Shown here piece by piece: positions 7,901 through 14,120 of a stretch of 14,596 bases of DNA (positions are counted from its first letter, which is position 1; each line of letters begins with the position of its first letter). The notes under the pieces are model-generated. The model searched no databases and was not told where the DNA came from. It worked only from the letters and a program-made list of their open reading frames with translations. A program made the position numbers and the translations under genes. This stretch comes from an uncultured Clostridium sp. (GTDB lineage Bacteria > Bacillota > Clostridia > TANB77 > CAG-508), in the NCBI GenBank assembly GCA_905203195.1, contig CAJKVD010000001.1, forward strand, positions 1 to 14,596, read 5' to 3'.

Positions 7901-8433
7901 ATTCCTCCTCTTAAACTGAATTGCCCTCTTCCTTCTATTAAATCACACCTTGTATAACCTAAATTTACTAAGTTTTGCTTTATTTTATCTAAAGAGTGTA
8001 CTTCTCCTACTTTAAATTTTAAGATATTTTTATATAATAGCTCTTTTGCTGGTAATTTTTGCATTGCTGCTTCTATTGTTGTTACAAATATATAATTTCT
8101 TTTACTATTTAATTTGTTTAATGCTTCTATTCTAGCATATGGCAAATCTTTGCTTTCTGCCACATAGTCATATGTTACTATGTCTTTTTTTGGAAAGTAT
8201 ATTGCTTTGTCTGTGAAAAACTGCAAATTTTCTATTATCCATTTTGCTTGTATTTCATTATATGTTATTATTGCTACTGGCTTTTTTGCATATTCATTTA
8301 TACTTGCAACTATTTCTAGCATTCCTACGTTACTTAAGCCCGATATTCCTATCGGACTTTGTTTTTCTTCTATGTTTTTTATAAGTTCTACAAATTTATT
8401 TGATTTGCCTAATTCCCCTAATATTGTATTCAT
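4945..8433 (-). CDS. mfd: Transcription-repair coupling factor Mfd
   Basis: A 1162-residue protein of full family length. Mfd removes RNA polymerase stalled at DNA lesions and recruits UvrA for nucleotide excision repair. In order: a UvrB-homologous N-terminal region (about 1-350, with RIEALNKL and LRGGILDI); an RNA polymerase-interacting CarD-like domain (about 490-555, LKIGDYVVHKNYGIGIY); a RecG-like helicase/translocase with Walker A GDVGYGKT (643-650), DEEQ box (744-747), TMTATPIPRT (768-777) and motif VI YQIRGRVGR; and a C-terminal TRCF domain that masks UvrA binding (starting near IPDEYISDS). ATG at 8433 follows AGGAAGGA by about twelve bases. No key residue is missing. It is not flanked by its frequent partners pth or spoVT. 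Confidence 0.97.
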   Translation of the reverse strand: MNTILGELGKSNKFVELIKNIEEKQSPIGISGLSNVGMLEIVASINEYAKKPVAIITYNEIQAKWIIENLQFFTDKAIYFPKKDIVTYDYVAESKDLPYARIEALNKLNSKRNYIFVTTIEAAMQKLPAKELLYKNILKFKVGEVHSLDKIKQNLVNLGYTRCDLIEGRGQFSLRGGILDISINDAIGVRIEFWGDEIDSIRNFNIVSQRSINALEKVEIEPAHEYILEKPIEEICKKVRKTIANDLQEDIIEQDIEQIKAGNYISKIDKYFDCFYDKQQTVIDYLNKNSIITFDEIKKIEQRAQNVIKDNDNLIKNLIEKGKVVPQAISNIQPFSRIEELVEESKKVTLYIEKQDNKVDRQAQNYNFSYRAINYFKSEIETLFTDIRKAHEQGKNIYVVVATKEKAKKLKEILEKENIICKIEEKLDKTIIVKSQEKIITIAIGKLTEGFENYDINQVVIAADELIEGGKKKKTFAHQAYKEGEKVVFADLKIGDYVVHKNYGIGIYIGVNTITADGTTKDYIKLKYQNDDILYVPTNQLDSIRKYNGGDAINPPINKLGSKDWRETKERVKKNLRAVARELIELYAKREKAKGYAYSKDTPWQTQFEDQFPYQETDDQLRCIEEVKKDMESQKPMDRLLCGDVGYGKTEVAIRAAFKAVMDHKQVAYLVPTTVLAGQQYEEFKERMKDFPIKVEILNRFKSPKYQKEVIKKLALGEVDIVIGTHRLLSKDVEFKDIGLLIIDEEQRFGVKAKEKIKEYKANIDVLTMTATPIPRTMHMSVVGIRDMSVIYDPPQNRKPVQTYVLEYDQEVIKEAITKELERDGQVFYIFNNVENIQKKADDIARLVPEAKVSYAHGRMTGKEIEDIMQEFIEKNTNVLVCTTILESGIDIPNANTIIVENADRMGLAQLYQIRGRVGRSSRQAYAYITYKKDKMLAEVADKRLKAIKEFTEFGSGFKIAMRDLEIRGAGSLLGEIQSGHLEQVGYDTYCNLLDEVVKEMQGKEVEPDLDIQIDLNVTSYIPDEYISDSSQKIEIYQNIALCKNEQDIQNVVDEIIDRFGNMPGELENLLDIARIKYLAKPLYITKIASKKTSVVFTYDQKKFNVDIVKLVETYKNKVKFQPGVKPMITLNIGTTNERQILNDVMEFLKNQGEASKTKATK

Positions 8434-8467
8434 TTTTTATTTTCTTCCTTCCTGAGACTGAAAATTC

Positions 8468-8496
8468 GGTTGAAAAACTATATTACTTTTTCAACC
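8468..8496 (-). other. Hairpin in the mfd leader
   Basis: A perfect ten-base-pair inverted repeat, GGTTGAAAAA (8468-8477) with TTTTTCAACC (8487-8496), and a nine-base loop. On the minus strand it lies about 35 bases upstream of the mfd start, between start and promoter. It is not followed by a T run on that strand. It could be a leader RNA structure, or a weak plus-strand terminator (followed by TTTT) with no upstream gene to terminate. Confidence 0.5.
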
Positions 8497-8531
8497 TTTT
8501 AACTGTTTTTATTTTATACTTTATCTTTATT

Positions 8532-8560
8532 ATTATATTACTTCTTTTTACTTTTTGGAA
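8532..8560 (-). promoter_or_regulatory. Weak candidate promoter of mfd
   Basis: Minus-strand TATAAT (8537-8532) with TTCCAA 17 bases upstream (8560-8555). The -10 is perfect but the -35 is poor, so the assignment is tentative. Confidence 0.35.
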
Positions 8561-8575
8561 GTCTTTTTGTAAAAT

Positions 8576-8604
8576 TTGCATTTTTTTGTTTTTAGTGGTA
8601 TAAT
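8576..8604 (+). promoter_or_regulatory. Promoter of the cysteine-rich small protein gene
   Basis: -35 TTGCAT (8576-8581), a 17-base spacer and an extended -10 TGGTATAAT (TATAAT at 8599-8604). The leader is about 55 bases and includes the GAAAGGAG ribosome site before the ATG at 8666. Confidence 0.65.
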
Positions 8605-8665
8605 TAACTATGTAAACTTATATTATTTTTTCAAAGCCCTTAAGTAAGGACAGAAAGGAGCCATT

Positions 8666-8875
8666 ATGGCAATTAAAGCAAATGTACACTTTAACAGAAA
8701 ATCTTCAATACCACCAAAATGTTTTAACTGCAAAGGAACATGTTTTGTTCCAGGCAACAACAAAAAAACGCAGGAAAATGCTCATAAAATGTTTGGACCA
8801 ATAATTCCAGACAAATGCGTACAATACGAAAACGGCAATCCTGCATGCCCAGCAGCTCTTGGATATTTAAAATAA
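8666..8875 (+). CDS. Small cysteine-rich protein, 69 residues
   Basis: A short soluble protein with five cysteines: C19-x2-C22-x3-C26 within CFNCKGTC, then C51 and C61 (NPACPAALGYLK end). The spacing suggests metal binding, perhaps zinc or iron, but this is inference and I do not recognise the family. AGAAAGGAG sits six bases before ATG. It has its own extended -10 promoter and a strong GC-rich terminator 10 bases after the stop, so it is monocistronic. It is one of only two intact-looking plus-strand genes in the window with the tRNA. Its codons (AAC, CCA, GGC) are less T-ending than those of neighbours, a possible sign of high expression. The small size and basic N-terminal half would fit a nucleic-acid- or metal-binding accessory protein. 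Confidence 0.82.
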   Translation: MAIKANVHFNRKSSIPPKCFNCKGTCFVPGNNKKTQENAHKMFGPIIPDKCVQYENGNPACPAALGYLK

Positions 8876-8884
8876 TGGTTCTAA

Positions 8885-8920
8885 AAGCGGCGAGAAACAA
8901 TCCAAAGTTTCTCGCCGCTT
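8885..8920. terminator. Bidirectional terminator between the small protein gene and topB
   Basis: A perfect 14-base-pair GC-rich hairpin, AAGCGGCGAGAAAC (8885-8898) with GTTTCTCGCCGCTT (8907-8920), and an eight-base loop. It lies between convergent stop codons at 8875 and 8923. It is followed by TTTT on the minus strand and by a looser T-rich tract on the plus strand. Confidence 0.9.
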
Positions 8921-8922
8921 CT

Positions 8923-10950
8923 TTACATTTTTACAACCAATTTATTAAATTTAGAATTAATATAATTTTCAAGTTTAACCATAAATTCCTCTGGTCTAAT
9001 TTCCTTTTTAGCAACCATATCTAACCCTTTTTCCCAACTAGCAGTTAGTTTTGGATTTAACATATCCGGCATAGAAAAGTTTACAATGTCATATATATTT
9101 TCTCCTTTTTTGGTTGGTGTAATTATTTGTGTTTTTTTGTTTATTTCTATGTATTTTATTTTTTCTAATTTTTCTATTATTCCTCCTCTAGTAGCACTTG
9201 TTCCAATTCCTGCTCCTTTTATTTGTTCTCTTAGTTCTTCCTCTTCTATTAGCTTTCCTGCATTTTCCATTGCTAATATCATTGATCCTGAATTGTATCT
9301 GCTTGGCGGGTTTGTTTCTGCCTCTTTTATTTCTGCATTATTTAATGAAATCTCTTGTCCTTTTTTCAAATTTTTTAGTATTTCTAGATTATTGTTTTTA
9401 CTTTCTGTTTCGTTCTTATGTATATTTTCTTTTTTTGATTCTGCTAAACCATTAGAGTTATCCACAGTTTTATCCACAGTAGTGGATAACTTGTTCGGTA
9501 TTTTGTTTACTGGCTTTAATATTTCTAAAAATCCTTGTTTGACACAGACCTTTCCTGTTGTGAAAAAACTTTCTTCTTTTTTATTTTCTAACTGCTCTTC
9601 TTCTGGTTTATACACATTTATTGTTATTTGTATTTTGTTATATTCTGCTGCTGGATAAAATATTGCTAAAAATCTTTTTACTATTACTAAATATATGTTT
9701 TTTTGTAGTTCTGGTAGTTTTCCAAAATTTTCAAATCCTTGGCCTGTTGGTATTATTGCATAGTGGTCTGTTATTTTGCTGTCATCTACATATTTGGTTT
9801 TTACTAAATTGGTTGAGTAATTTTCTTCGATCATCTTTTTTATATATCCTTGTATTTCTTCATTTTTGCAACCTTTTGCTAAGCCATTTAGATTTTTCTT
9901 TATTTCTTTTGCTACTGCTGTAGACAATACTCTTGCATCTGTTCTTGGGTATGTTACTAATTTCTTCTCATACAAATTTTGTATTATATCTAACGTTTCA
10001 TTTGGCTTTATTTTAAATCTTTTTGTACATTCATTTTGTATTTCTGCTAGATTGAATAATAATGGTGGATTTTCTTTTTGCTTTGTCTTTTTTAGTTCTA
10101 CTATTTTTGCTTTTTTTCCTGCTAGATTACTTATAAATTCTTTGGCATCATTTTCTTTTTTGAAGCCTGTTTCATTGTACAATTTTGGTGATTCATACAC
10201 ATTTGATTTTTCTGTTACTTTCCAGTCTGCATCAAAGTTGTTTGTTTCGTCTCCAAAGTTTCCTGTTATTTTATAATATTTTGTTTTTACAAAGTTTCTT
10301 ATCTCTCTTTCTCTTGATACTACCATTCCTAATACACAGGTCATTACTCTTCCTACTGATATTGATGCTTTTTCTTCTTGTATGCTTTGTGCTAGTTTTC
10401 TTCCATAAATTATTGATAATAGTCTTGAAAAATTAATTCCTATTAAATAGTCTTCTTTGGCTCTTAAATATGCACTGTCTGATAAACTGTTATATTCTGA
10501 CATGTCTTTTATTCCTCTTAGTATTTCTTCTTCTGTTTGTGAGTCTATCCATACTCTTTTCATTTTCGCTTTTGGATTTGGTTTTGCCATCATATATACT
10601 AGTCTTTGTATATATTCTCCTTCTCTTCCTGAGTCTCCTGCATTATATATTATATCTATATCTTCTCTTTGCATTAATTTTTGTATTATATTGAATTGAT
10701 TTTGTACATTGGGTATTATTTCATATTTCCATTCTTGTGGTATAAATGGTAGTGTGTCTAATCTCCAAAATTTTAGCTTTTCATCATATTTTTCTGGGTA
10801 ACTCATTGTTACTAAATGTCCTACACACCATGTTATTATCCATTCTTCTGATTCGATATATCCATTTTTTCTATTTGCTATTATTTTTAATGCTTTTGCA
10901 AATTCCATTGCAACTGATGGCTTTTCTGTTACTAATAACTTTTTTTTCAT
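8923..10950 (-). CDS. topB: Type IA DNA topoisomerase, topoisomerase III-like, with variant Toprim motif
   Basis: A 675-residue enzyme that cuts and passes single DNA strands through a 5'-phosphotyrosine intermediate to decatenate or relax DNA. Visible parts: N-terminal Toprim with VTEKPSVA (catalytic Glu9) and NAGDSGREGEYIQR (104-116); the cleavage domain with SISVGRVMT (196-204); and the active-site Tyr334 in LVTYPRTDARVLS. GAGIGTSATRGGII (579-592) is the conserved late motif, and there is no zinc-ribbon tail. Three departures from the family are visible: DxD is DSG at 106-108, SVGRVQTP is SVGRVMTC, and YPRTDS is YPRTDA. A hydrophilic Lys/Asn/Glu linker spans about 485-530. ATG follows GAAAGGA by about seven bases. 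Probably co-transcribed with the upstream membrane protein gene (45-base gap). A TraE/ICE-like origin is possible. Confidence 0.92.
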   Translation of the reverse strand: MKKKLLVTEKPSVAMEFAKALKIIANRKNGYIESEEWIITWCVGHLVTMSYPEKYDEKLKFWRLDTLPFIPQEWKYEIIPNVQNQFNIIQKLMQREDIDIIYNAGDSGREGEYIQRLVYMMAKPNPKAKMKRVWIDSQTEEEILRGIKDMSEYNSLSDSAYLRAKEDYLIGINFSRLLSIIYGRKLAQSIQEEKASISVGRVMTCVLGMVVSREREIRNFVKTKYYKITGNFGDETNNFDADWKVTEKSNVYESPKLYNETGFKKENDAKEFISNLAGKKAKIVELKKTKQKENPPLLFNLAEIQNECTKRFKIKPNETLDIIQNLYEKKLVTYPRTDARVLSTAVAKEIKKNLNGLAKGCKNEEIQGYIKKMIEENYSTNLVKTKYVDDSKITDHYAIIPTGQGFENFGKLPELQKNIYLVIVKRFLAIFYPAAEYNKIQITINVYKPEEEQLENKKEESFFTTGKVCVKQGFLEILKPVNKIPNKLSTTVDKTVDNSNGLAESKKENIHKNETESKNNNLEILKNLKKGQEISLNNAEIKEAETNPPSRYNSGSMILAMENAGKLIEEEELREQIKGAGIGTSATRGGIIEKLEKIKYIEINKKTQIITPTKKGENIYDIVNFSMPDMLNPKLTASWEKGLDMVAKKEIRPEEFMVKLENYINSKFNKLVVKM
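9458..9489. promoter_or_regulatory. Cluster of DnaA-box-like 9-mers inside topB
   Basis: Two perfect TTATCCACA boxes on the plus strand (9458-9466 and 9470-9478) and a third, 8-of-9 match on the minus strand (9489-9481, TTATCCACT) fall within 32 bases. They encode part of the variable linker STTVDKTVDNS, so coincidence from a repeated TVD motif is possible. If real, they could titrate or load DnaA. Confidence 0.35.
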
Positions 10951-10995
10951 GTTTTTGTCCTTTCATTTTTGGTCTTTTTTATCATATAAGTTCAT

Positions 10996-11790
10996 TTAGT
11001 ATCTCATTGGCATTAATGTTATTGTTTCTATTACGCCATTTTTTACAAGATAATCTATACAATTGTCTCCATAATTATATGATACTATTAATCCTACATC
11101 TTCTAATCCACTGTCATAAAATCCATACATAGTTGCATATTGGCTTTCTTTTGATCTTGGGTACATTACTCCTTCATCTTCATTCATTTCTATATCTTCT
11201 GCTCCATATAATACATATACATTTGGTGATTTTTCGTATGGTTTTACTTTTTCATCTTTGGCATATTTGCTTATTAATTTTTCAAATGTGTCCCCTACTT
11301 TTAGTCCTCTGTCTGTTTTAAACTCTTCACTTTTTGAATTTACTGTTACACTATATACTGTGTATTTTCCGTTTTCTTTATTGTATTGGATTACTGGACT
11401 GTTGCTTTCGTTTGAGCCATATACCGCACTTACTAATGAACTATCATATTCGTCATCATTGAATTTTTCTGGACTGCCTATTAGCTTTTCTACTTCTTCT
11501 TTTGTCATTCCTAGTTTTACTCCATTTATTGCAAAGCCTCCTTTTTCTTTTGCTACTCCTTTACAATTTATTTTGCTTAATTTTTCTACATAATTGTCAA
11601 TTGGTGGTTCTTGTTCTTCTATATTTTCTTCATTGCCTATTTCATCTTCTTTTTCGTCTCGTGTTGTTTCGCTGTTTTTTGTGTTACCTATTTTCCACTT
11701 TTGACTTGCTATTGCATATACTCCCGCTCCTATTAGTGCTATTAAAAATATTATTAGTATTCCTTTTATTATTTTGCTTTTTCTTTTCAT
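10996..11790 (-). CDS. Membrane-anchored protein with SmpA/BamE-like repeats
   Basis: A 264-residue protein: a basic N-terminus (MKRKSKIIKG), one membrane helix (about 8-27), a strongly acidic linker (about 41-62, rich in Glu) and an extracytoplasmic domain. That domain contains INGVKLGMTKEEVEKLIGSP (88-107) and DRGLKVGDTFEKLISKYA (160-177), two copies of the G-x-x-x-G-M/D-T...L pattern seen in SmpA/OmlA/BamE-like folds of Gram-positive membrane proteins. There is no lipobox cysteine, so it is a signal anchor rather than a lipoprotein. The ATG at 11790 is chosen over an upstream in-frame start at 11853 because GGAGAG precedes it and because the promoter overlaps the longer version. It precedes topB with a 45-base gap; the functional link is unclear. 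Confidence 0.75.
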   Translation of the reverse strand: MKRKSKIIKGILIIFLIALIGAGVYAIASQKWKIGNTKNSETTRDEKEDEIGNEENIEEQEPPIDNYVEKLSKINCKGVAKEKGGFAINGVKLGMTKEEVEKLIGSPEKFNDDEYDSSLVSAVYGSNESNSPVIQYNKENGKYTVYSVTVNSKSEEFKTDRGLKVGDTFEKLISKYAKDEKVKPYEKSPNVYVLYGAEDIEMNEDEGVMYPRSKESQYATMYGFYDSGLEDVGLIVSYNYGDNCIDYLVKNGVIETITLMPMRY

Positions 11791-11824
11791 TTTTATCTCT
11801 CCGCTTCTCTTTTTTCTTTTGCTT

Positions 11825-11853
11825 ATTGTACTATACTTTACTTTAAAATTCAA
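11825..11853 (-). promoter_or_regulatory. Promoter of the SmpA-like gene and topB
   Basis: Minus-strand -35 TTGAAT (11853-11848), a 17-base spacer and -10 TACAAT (11830-11825). Its position rules out the longer in-frame start of the downstream gene. From 11854 to 11988 nothing further is recognisable. Confidence 0.6.
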
Positions 11854-11988
11854 TCTTTTTTCTTGTCATTTATTTTTTTATTATTTTATTGTGAATTGAA
11901 AAAGTAAATTCTATTTGAAAAAATATAAGTAGAAATTAGTATTACATTAATGATTATTATAAGACTAAAAAATTTGATATATTATATA

Positions 11989-12008
11989 TGTAAATGCTTC
12001 TTGGGAAA
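11989..12008 (+). repeat. Left terminal inverted repeat of IS30-like remnant
   Basis: TGTAAATGCTTCTTGGGAAA; its reverse complement counterpart is at the right end, differing at three positions. Confidence 0.7.
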
Positions 12009-12019
12009 GTGAAGAATTT

Positions 12020-12660
12020 GTGGGATTTAATGGTAAACATCTTTCTTTAGATGATAGAAAAATTATTGAAAATAATATAGGCAAAGGACTAAGAAAATTT
12101 GAAACAGCAAAAGAACTTAACAAAGCTCTATCAACTATTGGCAAAGAACTAAGAAATAACAGAAAACGTAAATACCATCAACGAGAAGATTTACCATTTA
12201 TGTGTAATCATTTTAAGAAATGTAAAGTTTTTACCTCTATATGTAAAGATTCTCGTGAAGGCGTTAATTTAAATACTACAGAACTTTTTGAACTTGATTA
12301 CATTACTTGTCCATTAATAAAGCAAGGACAATCTATTTACACAATTTTAGAAGAGCATCCAGAAATAACTCAATGTGAAAAAAATATTTATACATACATT
12401 GAAATAGGTCTATTTAAGGATTGGGGGGTTACAAACCTTGAACTCAGAAGAAAAGTAAAAAGAAAACTTAATAAGAAGAAATTAAAGAAAAAATTAATTT
12501 AATGTTTTTTCATATCAATTCAGTGCCAAGAAAATCATTAGGTGGAAAAACACCTTATAAAGCATTTGAATTTTTCTATGGTAAGTACACATTAGATAAA
12601 TTAAGTATACAGAAGATAAACAAAGATATGGTCACATTACAACCATATCTTTTAAAATAA
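12020..12660 (+). pseudogene. IS30-family transposase with catalytic core deleted
   Basis: The N-terminal piece (12020-12502, 160 codons from a GTG) begins KHLSLDDRKIIENNIGKGL, like the helix-turn-helix start of IS30 transposases, and runs through the basic region NLELRRKVKRKLNKKK before a stop. The C-terminal piece (12502-12660, 52 codons, overlapping by one base in another frame) reads INSVPRKSLGGKTPYKAFEF and ends VTLQPYLLK, the usual IS30 tail. The region between, which holds the DDE catalytic core of about 150 residues, is gone. It cannot transpose alone, but the N-terminal DNA-binding piece is still open and could be made as a small binding protein. Confidence 0.8.
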
Positions 12661-12672
12661 TTTAACCAATTT

Positions 12673-12692
12673 TTATCCAAGAAACATTTACA
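12673..12692 (-). repeat. Right terminal inverted repeat of IS30-like remnant
   Basis: Reads TGTAAATGTTTCTTGGATAA on the minus strand, matching the left end with three differences. It lies 12 bases after the C-terminal transposase stop. Confidence 0.7.
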
Positions 12693-12823
12693 ATTAACTA
12701 AATAAATTGCTGTTGCAATTCATTTCAAGTGAATAGAACTTAGTCTTACACTAAAAAAATTAGGTTAAATTCACTCGCTTAAAGTTTCTCTTTTTTCTTG
12801 AATATATCTTGTATATATGTCAA

Positions 12824-12837
12824 TGATGTGAAACAAA
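12824..12837 (+). repeat. Left terminal inverted repeat of the IS481-like element
   Basis: TGATGTGAAACAAA, a perfect 14-base inverted match to the right end. Confidence 0.85.
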
Positions 12838-13936
12838 TTCTTTCAAATAGTATGATTGAATTCGTTTCATATTTATGCTTTTTTTAATTCTTCTCTTTTT
12901 TCTTTTGGTGTCAAATATCCTAACACCGCCATTGGTATTCTGTTTGACCTTTTTAAGTATGCTGCTCCTTGTTTTCTTAAATCTTCTAAACTATAAAATT
13001 TTAAGTAACTGTAAAATCTTTCATTGTCATTTCTATGACTTCTTTCTACTTTTCCATTATGTTCTGGTGTTCTTGGTCTTATCTTGTGGTGTTTTATTCC
13101 TAATTCTTTCAATAATGTATGCATTGGATGTTCTCTTTTTACATCTGATCTATTAAACGTAATTTCTACTCCATTATCTGTCTGTATTTCTTCTGTTTTA
13201 TAGCTATAATATCTTATGCATCTTTTTACAAAATCCAACGTATATGCTGCACTATGTTCTTCATACCAATATAAATATCTTTCTCTACTTGCTTCATCTA
13301 TACATGTATATTGATAATAATTTATATCTTTTGTCATTCCCTCTGTTTTGCATTCTTTTGGTACATATTTTAGATCTATTTGCCATTTTTTTCCTATCTC
13401 TGTTGGTGTATGATATTTTTGATTATGTTTCTTTGATGTTCCTTTTATTTCTGGATTATTATAATATCCTATTTTTCTTAATACTCTATATAATGATGCT
13501 GGTTTTCTTGTATATCCTTTATTTATTTTTAACTTATACCATATTTCATTTAATGTTATATGTGAATTTCTTTTTATTAAATCTTTTATCCATTTTATTT
13601 CTGTTTCTGTATGTTCTTTTGGATGCTTACTTAATGGCCTATGTGACTTATCTTCTAAACTCTCTTTGCTTCCATCATATTTTTTATTCCATCTCCATAA
13701 TGATGTCCTTGATATATGATATTTTCTACATACATATCCTATATCATTGCAATTTCTATACATTTTTACTGCATTTTCTCTTGTTTTTATTTCATGTGGT
13801 AAATATCTCTTTATATTTTTTGGATTTTGTGTTATAATATTATTCATAAGTGATTCAAGTCCTTTCGTATAATTTTTATTTTGACAATTCAATTATAATA
13901 CTTGAATCACTTTTTTTCTATATTTTTTGTTTCACA
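12827..13936 (-). mobile_element. Apparently intact IS481-like insertion sequence
   Basis: About 1.11 kb with one transposase gene and TGTGAAACAAA ends. The identical inverted repeat extends outward by three bases on each side (TGA/TCA). The flanks read TCAATGA on the left and TCAATTG on the right, an imperfect direct repeat that could be a target duplication, although it overlaps the extended repeat. Both ends also carry a second, subterminal inverted repeat (12842-12862 and 13886-13906, about 18 of 21 matching), likely transposase-binding sites. Confidence 0.75.
12873..13847 (-). CDS. IS481-like DDE transposase
   Basis: A 324-residue integrase-fold transposase. The N-terminal helix-turn-helix (about 22-60) contains CRKYHISRTSLWRWNKKYDG. 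The catalytic core has the three acidic residues in KWQIDLKYV, IQTDNGVEIT and HNGKVERSHR, the IS481/IS3 arrangement (second Asp to Glu spaced about 35-45 residues, NGKVER motif). The C-terminus is the usual YLKRSNRIPMAVLGYLTP segment. It is full length without frameshift, so the element may be active. ATG 13847 is preferred, with AAAGGA about twelve bases upstream; an in-frame TTG at 13892 would add 15 residues but lies across the subterminal repeat. It is probably the agent that interrupted the sequence now seen as a fragment at 13975-14064. Confidence 0.9.
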   Translation of the reverse strand: MNNIITQNPKNIKRYLPHEIKTRENAVKMYRNCNDIGYVCRKYHISRTSLWRWNKKYDGSKESLEDKSHRPLSKHPKEHTETEIKWIKDLIKRNSHITLNEIWYKLKINKGYTRKPASLYRVLRKIGYYNNPEIKGTSKKHNQKYHTPTEIGKKWQIDLKYVPKECKTEGMTKDINYYQYTCIDEASRERYLYWYEEHSAAYTLDFVKRCIRYYSYKTEEIQTDNGVEITFNRSDVKREHPMHTLLKELGIKHHKIRPRTPEHNGKVERSHRNDNERFYSYLKFYSLEDLRKQGAAYLKRSNRIPMAVLGYLTPKEKREELKKA

Positions 13937-13939
13937 TCA
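13926..13939 (-). repeat. Right terminal inverted repeat of the IS481-like element
   Basis: TGATGTGAAACAAA on the minus strand, identical to the left end. Confidence 0.85.
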
Positions 13940-13974
13940 ATTGTAACACTACAAAATTGAATAAATTTTTTTGA

Positions 13975-14064
13975 TATAATAGAAAATTACTCAAGACTGT
14001 AAAAGATTTAAAACATAAATACGAGTTAAAAAACATTAATTTAGATTTTAATTTAAAAAAATAA
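13975..14064 (+). pseudogene. Possible 3' fragment of an interrupted gene
   Basis: An open stretch of 29 codons without any usual start codon, reading YNRKLLKTVKDLKHKYELKN and ending DFNLKK with TAA. It begins 39 bases after the end of the IS481-like element. The Lys/Leu-rich sequence looks like a helical protein tail. Short AT-rich open stretches are common, so this may be chance; no family is recognised. Confidence 0.3.
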
Positions 14065-14083
14065 AAAGAAACCTCTTTCGAGG
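14055..14083 (-). terminator. Likely terminator of the small membrane protein gene
   Basis: A minus-strand hairpin CCTC-GAAA-GAGG (14083-14072) with a GNRA-type loop, followed by TTTCTTTTTATTTTTTT. The stem is only four pairs, but an upstream AAAAAGAAA segment could also pair with the TTTCTTTTT. It starts about 38 bases after the stop. Confidence 0.55.
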
Positions 14084-14120
14084 AAAAAGAAATTATTTTC
14101 TTTTTGGCGAAAAGTTAATT

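Larger units (their letters stand above)
11989..12692 (+). mobile_element. Internally deleted IS30-family element
   Basis: A 704-base remnant bounded by imperfect terminal inverted repeats that match at 17 of 20 positions. Intact IS30-like elements are usually about 1.0-1.2 kb. Between the ends lie the N-terminal and C-terminal parts of one transposase with the middle removed. No clear target duplication was found, and the true ends may lie slightly further out: the sequence at 12705-12740 also contains short inverted repeats. Confidence 0.7.

Noticed and set aside
2464..10699. Many plus-strand open stretches encoding Leu/Phe/Ile-rich peptides opposite the minus-strand genes
   Set aside because: They are antisense shadows of AT-rich genes (AAA, GAA, ATA codons read backwards), lack ribosome sites and overlap well-recognised proteins such as Mfd and TopB.
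11791..11853. Longer start for the SmpA-like protein
   Set aside because: The extra 21 codons overlap a good promoter and lack a ribosome site, while ATG 11790 has GGAGAG upstream.
12693..12823. Short inverted repeats (AATTGC/GCAATT, AGTGAAT/ATTCACT) between the two insertion sequences
   Set aside because: They are short and have no T run or partner on the left side of the IS30 remnant; they might be old element ends, but the evidence is too thin.
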